NCBI GenBank assembly: GCA_003452735.1
Contig: DMNL01000125.1
Span: forward strand, 1-8,832
Origin: Spirochaetaceae bacterium
Lineage (GTDB): Bacteria; Spirochaetota; Spirochaetia; Treponematales; Rectinemataceae
Reading direction: 5' to 3'
DNA: 8,832 nucleotides
Under the pieces are notes generated by a model, which ran no database searches, had not been told where the DNA came from, and saw only the letters and a program-made list of their open reading frames with translations. The position numbers and the translations under genes were made by a program. Shown in pieces: positions 1 through 5,312 of this stretch; positions within the stretch are counted from its first letter, which is position 1, and every line of letters begins with the position of its first letter.

Positions 1-113
1 TTACCGCTGTGGAGGCTGGCGCCGATACGGCAATTTCCTCGGCATTTCAGGTGCTGCGAATTGTGCTCGTTCTCGTCGCTACGCCGCTATTGGCGTCAAT
101 TTTGTCAAAATAA
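1..113 (+). CDS. C-terminal fragment of a membrane protein, possibly AbrB family (COG3180)
   Basis: Reading frame 3 is open from the left edge and ends at TAA 111-113, giving the last 36 residues of a protein whose start lies outside the window. The visible tail has a short polar stretch (EAGADTAISSAFQVLR) followed by one hydrophobic segment (IVLVLVATPLLASIL) and a terminal Ser-Lys. The pattern GAD-x5-AFQxLRxxLVL with a Pro-Leu-Leu ending resembles the extreme C-terminus of AbrB-family integral membrane proteins (often labelled putative ammonia monooxygenase), recalled from family knowledge and not from a search. It converges on the metal ATPase gene. Other multi-pass membrane proteins could end in the same way, so the family name is tentative; that this is a real coding end is more secure. 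Confidence 0.45.
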   Translation, partial: TAVEAGADTAISSAFQVLRIVLVLVATPLLASILSK

Positions 114-178
114 ATACAAATCAAAATAGGTATAAAGAGAGCACTGTCAAAATAAATACAAAGAGAACACCATCAAAA
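103..178. repeat. Imperfect 26-bp tandem repeat, about three copies
   Basis: An 18-base string, TGTCAAAATAAATACAAA, occurs exactly at 103-120 and 145-162. The wider unit is about 26 bp: 121-146 and 147-172 match at 20 of 26 positions (TCAAAATA, then AAAGAGA and CAC shared), a truncated copy lies at 105-120, and TCAAAA restarts at 173. The stop codon of the left-hand gene lies inside the first copy. The array sits in the gap between two convergent genes. There are no unique spacers, so it is not a CRISPR array, and no U-run hairpin makes it a terminator. Its role is unknown. Confidence 0.6.
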
Positions 179-244
179 CCTATCGTTGTCGGCCAGAGCA
201 AATAATCCTTGGTCTTTGCCGATTGGCTTATGGACATTTCAAAT
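114..244. other. Convergent intergenic gap without a clear terminator
   Basis: Apart from the AT-rich repeats, this stretch between the ends of the left membrane-protein gene and the metal ATPase gene shows only weak inverted repeats, such as TCGGC/GCCGA around 189-222, separated by about 25 bases and not followed by a T-run on either strand. No gene is seen here. Confidence 0.4.
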
Positions 245-2434
245 TCACGAATATCTATATCCGTTCGTCCGCAGTGAATTCATAACAGCCAAGAGCGACA
301 CGCCGACATCGGCGATCACTGCTTCCCACATATTGGCCACACCAATGCCCCCAAGTATTATGAATGCTCCCTTTACCGAAATAGCAAAAAGGATATTCTG
401 AAGCACAATCTTGCGAGTGAATTTAGCTATGCGCACGGCGAGTGGAATCCTCCTGATGTCGTCATCCATTACCACAACATCCGCAGCTTCGATGGCCGCA
501 TCGGAACCGAGGCCACCCATTGCAATACCAAGATCGGCGTGGACTAGGACTGGCGCATCATTCATTCCATCGCCCACAAAGACTATAGACCCATCTTTTT
601 TGGGGTCTTCTTTGAGCTTATTGAGCTGTGCAACTTTTTGATCCGGCAGGAGCTCGGCGTAGAACTCATCGATACCGAGCCTTTTCGCCACTTTTTGGGC
701 TACCGATGCAGAATCGCCAGAGAGCATCACTGTCTTGCGTAATCCTAATTGTTTCAAAGATGCAATGGCTTCGACCGCACCCTGCTTGATTGCATCCGCA
801 ATAACAAGGTAGCCGGCATAGCTTCGATCGACAATAACATACGCAACCGTGCCATCGACATCGCAATCCTCATGGATAATCTCCTCTTTATGAAGAAACC
901 GATCATTGCCCACGATGATTTCATGACCACCTACCCTAGCAATCACGCCAAAGCCTTTAATCTCTTGGATATCTTCGGCTTCTTGCTCTTTCGAAATCGC
1001 TCCGGCATCTATAGAACGCGCCGCGCAAATAGAACGAGCAATGGGATGCATGGATTTTGATTCCGCAGCTGAAGCCCATAAAAGAAGCTGCTCCCTCGAA
1101 AAGCCATTGCGGGGCACGACTTCGAGCACTGAAAAGCGTCCTTCCGTCAGGGTTCCTGTTTTATCGAAAACGATCGTATCGACCTTTGCAAGCGTATCCA
1201 TATGATTAGCCCCTTTTATAAGAAGCTTCTTGCGAGCGGCGCTGCCTATCCCCCCGAAATAGCCCAACGGGATAGAAACAACAAGAGCGCAGGGGCAAGA
1301 TATTACAAGAAGAACAAGAGCTCTATAGACCCAATTAGACAAAGAAGCCCCAAAAGAAGGGCTCGGTAGGACGATGGGAGGAACAATGGCAATAATAGCG
1401 GCAATGCCTACAACAACTGGCGTGTAGACTGCAGCAAAACGGCTTATGAATTTCTCGGTGGGAGCCTTATTAGATTCAGCCTCCTCCACCAACTCGAGAA
1501 TCCGAGCTGCAGCCGTCTGGCCAAACCCTTTCTCTACACGTACAAGGAGTCTGCCTCCATCGTTTACAAAGCCGGCCAATACCTTGTCTCCTGGGCTCAC
1601 ATTCCTTGGTATGGACTCGCCTGTAAGAGAGGAAGTGTCTACCGTAGAAGATCCTTCCATCACCTCGCCATCGAGAGGAATCCTCTCCCCTGGCAATACC
1701 TCGATCAGCGCTCCAACAGAGACTTCCTCAGGAGAGACAAGTCTGCGAATGCCTGTTCCGCTATCTTCTAGACCGTCGATTTTATTGAGCTCGTCAGCTT
1801 CCTTGGATCCCTCGTTCTTTTCGAAAATCCTTGCTGAATCAGGCCGAAGATCCATGAGAGCCACAATCGAGCCTCTGGAACGATCGACAGCTAAGTCTTG
1901 CAAATATTCTCCGACCGCATAGAAAAGCATGACTCCAACGGCCTCTGGCAACTGATGAATTATCATCGCGCCTATAGTAGCAATGCTCATCAAAAACATC
2001 TCATCGAAGACTTTGCCATGGCGTATGTTTCGAAAAGCAGCCAAGAGAACAGGGCCTCCGACGAGTAGATAGGCAGGGACGAGCACAATGTATTCGGCTA
2101 TCGAAAATGGTGTAGTATGGAGCGCAGTATTGAAAATCGACCCTATGAGAAAAAGGACTCCGGCTAGAACAATCCTTGCAAGAGTCTTATTTGAAGTTTT
2201 ATTCTCCCTAGACTCTTTGGGAGCCTCGGGTTCTCCAAGCGCCAAATTGGACGCTTTGAGATTTGCATCGAGCACCTCGGGTTCTCCGAGCGCCGAACTG
2301 AACCCTTTGAGCATTGCATAGGATACCATGGGCTCCTCTGCCTCATCAGGCGCCTCCTGCCTTTCGCTAATCTTTTTCTGTCTATCTTCTTCGCAGATCA
2401 AGCATAGATGCTCATTATCTCGGTGTTCGATCAT
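245..2434 (-). CDS. zntA: Heavy-metal (Zn/Cd/Pb-type) P1B-2 ATPase exporter
   Basis: ATP-driven inner-membrane exporter of divalent soft metals, 729 residues. All catalytic signatures are present: actuator-domain TGES (271-274), the CPC metal-path motif in a membrane helix (380-382), phosphorylation loop DKTGTLT with Asp424, nucleotide-binding His-Pro (463-464) and hinge GDGMND (621-626). Lys688 in the VKGAF segment and Asp709 in ADVGVSLLAVMNS match the residues that mark the Zn/Cd/Pb subgroup in ZntA. Likely membrane helices are near 85-105, 113-133, 145-178 (a pair), 334-357, 370-392, 676-698 and 702-719. Oddities: there is no full N-terminal HMA metal-binding domain; residues 1-84 hold only one CxxC (Cys11, Cys14) in an acidic stretch and a 17-residue tandem duplication, and the actuator domain carries an extra acidic loop of roughly 20 residues near 205-228. 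The start ATG is preceded by GAGAGG. It lies 78 bp downstream of the ArsR/SmtB-type gene and is presumably co-transcribed with it. Exact metal preference is inferred. Confidence 0.93.
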   Translation of the reverse strand: MIEHRDNEHLCLICEEDRQKKISERQEAPDEAEEPMVSYAMLKGFSSALGEPEVLDANLKASNLALGEPEAPKESRENKTSNKTLARIVLAGVLFLIGSIFNTALHTTPFSIAEYIVLVPAYLLVGGPVLLAAFRNIRHGKVFDEMFLMSIATIGAMIIHQLPEAVGVMLFYAVGEYLQDLAVDRSRGSIVALMDLRPDSARIFEKNEGSKEADELNKIDGLEDSGTGIRRLVSPEEVSVGALIEVLPGERIPLDGEVMEGSSTVDTSSLTGESIPRNVSPGDKVLAGFVNDGGRLLVRVEKGFGQTAAARILELVEEAESNKAPTEKFISRFAAVYTPVVVGIAAIIAIVPPIVLPSPSFGASLSNWVYRALVLLVISCPCALVVSIPLGYFGGIGSAARKKLLIKGANHMDTLAKVDTIVFDKTGTLTEGRFSVLEVVPRNGFSREQLLLWASAAESKSMHPIARSICAARSIDAGAISKEQEAEDIQEIKGFGVIARVGGHEIIVGNDRFLHKEEIIHEDCDVDGTVAYVIVDRSYAGYLVIADAIKQGAVEAIASLKQLGLRKTVMLSGDSASVAQKVAKRLGIDEFYAELLPDQKVAQLNKLKEDPKKDGSIVFVGDGMNDAPVLVHADLGIAMGGLGSDAAIEAADVVVMDDDIRRIPLAVRIAKFTRKIVLQNILFAISVKGAFIILGGIGVANMWEAVIADVGVSLLAVMNSLRTNGYRYS
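2219..2314 (-). repeat. 51-bp (17-residue) tandem duplication in the ATPase N-terminus
   Basis: Residues 41-57 and 58-72 of the metal ATPase align in register: LKGFSSALGEPE and LKASNLALGEPE. The DNA also repeats with a 51-bp period, for example CCTCGGGTTCTCC at 2224 and again at 2275. The reading frame is kept. The segment lies before the first membrane helix and contains no obvious metal ligand other than Glu. Confidence 0.8.
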
Positions 2435-2512
2435 AGAAACCTCTCTTGGCTTTCAGATGGTTTTCAGATCCTCGATTTTTCGGGTAAGGTTTATGGTTCA
2501 TGAAAGTTGACT

Positions 2513-2863
2513 CTAAGTGCGTTCGATATAATGCTCTTTTGCCTGCTCGATGAGAGCGAGCACATGATTGTCATCAAGGCTATAAAAAACGTTTTTACCT
2601 TCTTTTCTTGCTTTTACAAGGCGCATTGCCCTCAGAAATCGAAGATGATGCGAGACTGCCGGTAAGGTCATATCTAAGAGAAAAGCGAGATCGCAGACAC
2701 ACAATTCGCGCTGCGAAATAAGATAGAGAATCCTAGTCCGTGTCTCATCCGACAGGGCCTTGAATATCTCCGAGACTCCTGCGATATCCATGATCGAATT
2801 TCGAAGCTTATCGGCCTCTGGTCCGCAGGTTATGCTGTATTGGCTGCATAGATCGTCAGTCAT
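2513..2863 (-). CDS. ArsR/SmtB-family metal-sensing transcriptional repressor
   Basis: Winged-helix repressor of 116 residues, the usual size for SmtB/CadC/ZiaR. The core is FKALSDETRTRILYLI (34-49), the metal box ELCVCDL (53-59, Cys55 and Cys57), and the recognition helix TLPAVSHHLRFLR (66-78), then the wing KARKEGKNVFYSL. Two metal sites appear intact. The alpha-5 zinc site has Asp98, His100, His111 and Glu114 with the same spacing as SmtB Asp104/His106/His117/Glu120. The CadC-like alpha-3N site can use Cys55 and Cys57 plus N-terminal Cys6 and Cys13. Such proteins bind operators without metal and let go when Zn, Cd or Pb binds. GGAGG precedes the start ATG. The gene is first in a two-gene operon with the metal ATPase and sits just downstream of a matching palindromic operator, so autoregulation and control of the pump are likely. 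Which site is the allosteric one cannot be told from sequence. Confidence 0.93.
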   Translation of the reverse strand: MTDDLCSQYSITCGPEADKLRNSIMDIAGVSEIFKALSDETRTRILYLISQRELCVCDLAFLLDMTLPAVSHHLRFLRAMRLVKARKEGKNVFYSLDDNHVLALIEQAKEHYIERT

Positions 2864-2899
2864 AGTAGGACCTCCAAAAACTCAATTAAACGATTGCTT

Positions 2900-2919
2900 A
2901 GTTGAATAATTATTTAACT
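2900..2919. promoter_or_regulatory. SmtB/CadC-like palindromic operator
   Basis: A 20-bp inverted repeat with 10-bp arms and a single mismatch pair (2904/2915): AGTTGAATAA then TTATTTAACT. The TTGAATAA..TTATTTAA core is of the type bound by ArsR/SmtB-family repressors. It begins one base past the -10 element of the minus-strand promoter, so a bound repressor would cover the transcription start. Binding by the adjacent repressor is inferred. Confidence 0.78.
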
Positions 2920-2920
2920 T

Positions 2921-2949
2921 AATATAAACCCAGGCAAAATAGATGTCAA
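2921..2949 (-). promoter_or_regulatory. Sigma-70 promoter of the metal efflux operon
   Basis: On the minus strand, TTGACA (2949-2944) and TATATT (2926-2921) are separated by 17 bp, so the -35 is perfect and the -10 matches 5 of 6. The predicted start, near 2912-2915, falls inside the operator. The leader to the repressor ATG is about 50 bases. Confidence 0.8.
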
Positions 2950-3070
2950 GATATTATATTTACCGTAATTGTTTTATAGATGTCAGCTTCAAAGTAAATT
3001 GTCCACATTATCGAACGTTAGATTTCTGTAGTGGTGCTCGCGGGGTGCCCGCGACCTTAATAAAAATCAT
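2950..3070. other. Non-coding spacer between divergent promoters
   Basis: The whole gap between the two divergent operons is 2864-3241. This central part lies between the two -35 elements and has no coding capacity that I can support. It is AT-rich apart from a GC-rich hairpin at 3038-3054. A lone AACGTT at 3014-3019 resembles the core of a LacI-family site, but its flanks do not match the main operator. Confidence 0.5.
3038..3054. other. GC-rich hairpin between the divergent promoters
   Basis: TCGCGGG, loop GTG, CCCGCGA form a perfect 7-bp stem. The same stretch also reads as two near-direct copies, GGTGCTCGCG and GGTGCCCGCG. No T-run follows on either strand, so it is not a standard intrinsic terminator, and it lies upstream of both predicted transcription starts, so it would not be transcribed from either promoter. 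Function unknown. Confidence 0.55.
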
Positions 3071-3099
3071 TTGACAGATTCGGAAAATGGACTGATAAT
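3071..3099 (+). promoter_or_regulatory. Sigma-70 promoter of the uptake/catabolism operon
   Basis: TTGACA (3071-3076), a 17-bp spacer and GATAAT (3094-3099). Transcription would start near 3105-3108, a few bases before the large palindrome. The leader to the first start codon is about 135 bases. Confidence 0.8.
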
Positions 3100-3111
3100 A
3101 TCATTGCTGTA

Positions 3112-3138
3112 TGCAAACGTTTTCTGAAAACGTTTGCA
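3112..3138. promoter_or_regulatory. Perfect 27-bp LacI/GalR-type operator palindrome
   Basis: The arms TGCAAACGTTTTC (3112-3124) and GAAAACGTTTGCA (3126-3138) are exact inverse complements around a single T at 3125. Each arm contains AAACGTTT, itself a palindrome with the central CG typical of LacI/GalR-family sites; their centres are 13 bp apart. The arms also resemble PurR/CcpA-like boxes. The site lies just after the predicted transcription start, so a bound repressor would block initiation or early elongation. No LacI-family gene is in the window, so the regulator must be encoded elsewhere. As RNA it could also fold into a 12-13-bp hairpin. Confidence 0.85.
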
Positions 3139-3241
3139 CCGATTGGAGGCAAATCAATAATAGGATTCTTAATTAAGGCAGGCCTCTAGACATATTTAAA
3201 CATTCTATCGATCTGGCGACCGAGGGATTGGGTATATTTTT
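3139..3241 (+). other. Long 5' leader with an orphan Shine-Dalgarno-like GGAGG
   Basis: About 100 bases lie between the operator and the first gene of the operon. GGAGG at 3145-3149 has no ATG, GTG or TTG behind it. GAGGC (3146-3150) could pair with GCCTC (3182-3186), which would sequester it. The site in front of the real ATG (3242) is weak: GAGGG at 3222-3226 is 15 bases away, and a GGG at 3230-3232 is nearer. I recognise no riboswitch family here. Confidence 0.4.
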
Positions 3242-4255
3242 ATGGAAAAAGTGAAGATAGGTATTGTTGGCTTGGGTAGGCTTGGCAAACGCCATGCATT
3301 TAACCTTGCCAATCTTGTACCTAAAGCAAATCTGCAAGCAGTATGTTCGCTAAATGAAGCCGAGCTCGAATGGGCAAAAAAGGAATTAGAGACTCCTCAG
3401 CTCTTTTTGTCTTTTGAGGATATGCTCGCCCATGCCGATATCGATGCTGTATGGATCGCTAGCTCCTCGGTATTTCATGCTTCACAAGCAAAAACAGCTC
3501 TCGAGCATGGGTTTCATGTATTCGTAGAAAAGCCTATGGGTGTAACTCTTCAGGAATGCGCCGAAATAGAGCATGCAGTACAAAACCACCAGGACCAAGT
3601 TTTCCTAGTCGGATTTGTGAGACGTTTTGATCCTTCATATCGATATGCAAAGGAGTTAGTTGCGACTGGTGCAATTGGCACTCCCTTCCTGGTGCGTTCT
3701 CAGACATGCGATCTCGACGAATATGCAGAATTCCAACTGGAGTTCGTAAAGACAGGCGGTGGCATTTTTCTCGATATGAATGTACACGATATCGATCTTG
3801 CTCGCTGGTTCATTGGCTCAGAGATAAAAGAAATCTATGCAAAGGGCGCAAGTTATGTTCATCCAGAATTCGCCAAATTGGGAGATGCCGATAATACAGT
3901 CTGTCTTGCAACATTCGAAAATGGCGCTATGGCAATACTTTCTGCAAGTAGAACCGCCTTTCACGGGCACGATACTCATACTGAAATAGTCGGTTCTAAA
4001 GGTATTCTCAAAATAGGTATGACTCCACGAAGAAACCGAGTCGAGGTATTCGATTCCATGGGAGTACACAGCGATTGTATACGCGATTTTTATGAGCGCT
4101 TCGAGGAAGGCTTTATAGCTGAAGCCCGTGAATTTATCGAATGTATCATAGAAGGGCGTAAGCCAGAGATAAAAGCGCGCGACGGTACAGCTGCGACTCG
4201 TATTGGCATGGCCATGACAGAATCATTCAAGAAAGGAAAGGTAGTTTATATGTAA
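3242..4255 (+). CDS. iolG: Gfo/Idh/MocA dehydrogenase, IolG-like (inositol 2-dehydrogenase type)
   Basis: Cytosolic NAD(P)-dependent oxidoreductase of 337 residues, the normal size for the family. The N-terminal Rossmann fold starts at once with GIVGLGRLG (GxGxxG, Gly10, Gly12, Gly15), the family EKP motif is at 96-98, and the second domain holds GGGIFLDMNVHDIDLARW (172-189). Lys97, Asp178 and His182 correspond to the catalytic Lys-Asp-His triad of IolG. The stretches GFVRRFDPSY, GDADN and a DGTAATRI-like C-terminus are typical of annotated inositol 2-dehydrogenases. Expected reaction: oxidation of a cyclitol or sugar C-OH to a ketone, for example myo-inositol to 2-keto-myo-inositol; scyllo-inositol or a pyranose are alternatives. 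It is the first gene after the LacI-type operator and precedes the transporter genes. No in-frame alternative ATG lies upstream before a stop at 3197. The family is certain and the substrate is inferred partly from neighbours. Confidence 0.88.
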   Translation: MEKVKIGIVGLGRLGKRHAFNLANLVPKANLQAVCSLNEAELEWAKKELETPQLFLSFEDMLAHADIDAVWIASSSVFHASQAKTALEHGFHVFVEKPMGVTLQECAEIEHAVQNHQDQVFLVGFVRRFDPSYRYAKELVATGAIGTPFLVRSQTCDLDEYAEFQLEFVKTGGGIFLDMNVHDIDLARWFIGSEIKEIYAKGASYVHPEFAKLGDADNTVCLATFENGAMAILSASRTAFHGHDTHTEIVGSKGILKIGMTPRRNRVEVFDSMGVHSDCIRDFYERFEEGFIAEAREFIECIIEGRKPEIKARDGTAATRIGMAMTESFKKGKVVYM

Positions 4256-4259
4256 AAAA

Positions 4260-4278
4260 TGGCGAGCGTTGCTTGCCA
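4260..4278 (+). other. Intercistronic stem-loop
   Basis: TGGCGAGC, loop GTT, GCTTGCCA give an 8-bp stem with one G-U pair, starting five bases after the dehydrogenase stop codon. No T-run follows, so termination is unlikely. It may protect or delimit the binding-protein message, whose AGGAGG (4297-4302) lies 18 bases downstream. Confidence 0.55.
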
Positions 4279-4306
4279 CAGATAAATTCTTTCTTCAGGA
4301 GGCATT

Positions 4307-5236
4307 ATGAGTATCGGGAAAAAATTGATGCTCACCATCCTTGTCATTACCTTTGCCGTAGGTTCGGTATTCGCTCAGAAGACCTACCACATCGGTGTAA
4401 CTCTCTACGACCGAGATCAGTTCATTTCATCGCTAGAACAGGCTATTCTAGAAGCAGCAAAGAAATATCCAAATGTGGTCGTGGATTCTCAGGATGCGAA
4501 GCAAGATGTGAATCAGCAGATGGCTCAGGTCGATGTTTTTGCTACTAAGAAATACGATGCTATTATTGTCAACCTTATCAACACCGATACTGTCGAAACC
4601 ATCATCCAGAGAGCCAGGGGCATACCCACGATTTTCGTCAACCGCAGACCTCGTGATACGGTTATTGATGGTGTCAAGACTGCATATGTTGGCTCGCAAG
4701 AGTATGATGCTGGCCGCATGCAGGGCGAATTCCTCGCTAATTTCTTTAAAGGCAAGAAAGAGATCCGCTATGTCCTCTTTATGGGTCAACTTGGCCTAGA
4801 GAACACCAACGAGCGCACGCGCGGCGTCAAAGAAACTCTAGAAAAAGCTGGGTTTAAGCTCACCAAGGTCTACGAGGACACCGCAGAATGGGATCGCTGG
4901 AAGGCAATGAACCAGATGCAGCAACTTTTAGGTACTGGCAAGCAATTCGATGTCGTGATATGCAACAACGATGAAATGGCCCTCGGAGCAATCGAGGCTA
5001 TGAAAGCACTCAAAATGGACCTTAAGAAAATCCCCGTAGTCGGCATCGATGCAACTCCTCCTGCAAAAGAAGCTGTGAAAAAAGGAGAAATGGCCATGAC
5101 TGTATTCCAGAATGCAAAAGCTCAGGGTGCAGTCGCTCTTGATTTTGCGCTTAAGGCAGCTCAGGGCCAGAAAATCGAAAAATTTGGTTGGGTACCATTC
5201 GAACCAGTTACTATCGATAATGTTGACAAGTATTAA
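4307..5236 (+). CDS. Periplasmic sugar/cyclitol-binding protein of an ABC importer (MglB/RbsB type)
   Basis: Secreted type-I periplasmic binding protein, 309 residues, that captures the ligand for the ABC importer encoded next. Residues 1-23 form a signal peptide (GKK, hydrophobic core, VFA then Gln24) cut by signal peptidase I; there is no lipobox Cys. The mature part resembles MglB: Asp37 and Phe39 (DQF), Asn112 (VNRRP), Arg170 (NERTRG), Trp195 (TAEWDRW), Asn221 (NND) and Asp248 (GIDATPPA) align with MglB ligand contacts, and the C-terminal WVPF matches as well. Two differences stand out. The MglB GHPD segment, which supplies His152 and Asp154, is here GLEN, and the MglB calcium-binding loop is replaced by KGKKEIR. 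The ligand is thus probably not galactose/glucose bound in the Mgl way; inositol or a related compound fits the neighbours. AGGAGG sits four bases before the ATG, the strongest site in the operon. A terminator-like hairpin follows the gene. Confidence 0.9.
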   Translation: MSIGKKLMLTILVITFAVGSVFAQKTYHIGVTLYDRDQFISSLEQAILEAAKKYPNVVVDSQDAKQDVNQQMAQVDVFATKKYDAIIVNLINTDTVETIIQRARGIPTIFVNRRPRDTVIDGVKTAYVGSQEYDAGRMQGEFLANFFKGKKEIRYVLFMGQLGLENTNERTRGVKETLEKAGFKLTKVYEDTAEWDRWKAMNQMQQLLGTGKQFDVVICNNDEMALGAIEAMKALKMDLKKIPVVGIDATPPAKEAVKKGEMAMTVFQNAKAQGAVALDFALKAAQGQKIEKFGWVPFEPVTIDNVDKY

Positions 5237-5253
5237 GTGTTGAAAGAATGATG

Positions 5254-5293
5254 GGAAGGCTCTGCCCTTCTCGGGGTAGAGCTTTTCCTTTTT
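5254..5293 (+). terminator. Intrinsic terminator/attenuator after the binding-protein gene
   Basis: AAGGCTCTGCCC (5256-5267) pairs with GGGTAGAGCTTT (5274-5285) as a 12-bp stem with two G-U pairs and a six-base loop, extendable by two G-C pairs past a bulge. TTTTCCTTTTT follows (5283-5293). It sits inside the operon, between the binding-protein and ATPase genes, so partial termination would leave more binding-protein mRNA than ATPase/permease mRNA. Confidence 0.75.
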
Positions 5294-5312
5294 AGAAAAG
5301 ATTGGAGCTGAC

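Noticed and set aside
103..178. AT-rich repeats as a CRISPR array.
   Set aside because: Repeats are contiguous and imperfect, with no unique spacers of regular length and no cas genes nearby.
189..223. Inverted repeats TCGGC/GCCGA as a terminator for the ATPase operon.
   Set aside because: The stem is only five bases with a loop of about 25 bases and is not followed by a T-run on the minus strand.
1446..1922. 158-codon plus-strand open frame antisense to the metal ATPase.
   Set aside because: Its composition (Ser/Thr/Pro/Arg-rich) is that of a shadow frame, and the opposite strand encodes conserved ATPase motifs throughout.
2415..2501. 28-codon minus-strand open frame (MNHKPYPKNRG...) between the repressor gene and the ATPase gene, overlapping the ATPase start.
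   Set aside because: No convincing ribosome binding site precedes its ATG and the product shows no recognisable feature; the ATPase start has its own GAGAGG.
3169..3212. Cluster of restriction-site-like palindromes (TTAATTAA, AGGCCT, TCTAGA, ATCGAT) resembling a cloning polylinker.
   Set aside because: The sites are spread over more than 40 bases of ordinary-looking leader, the flanks are natural operon sequence on both sides, and short palindromes are expected by chance in AT-rich DNA.
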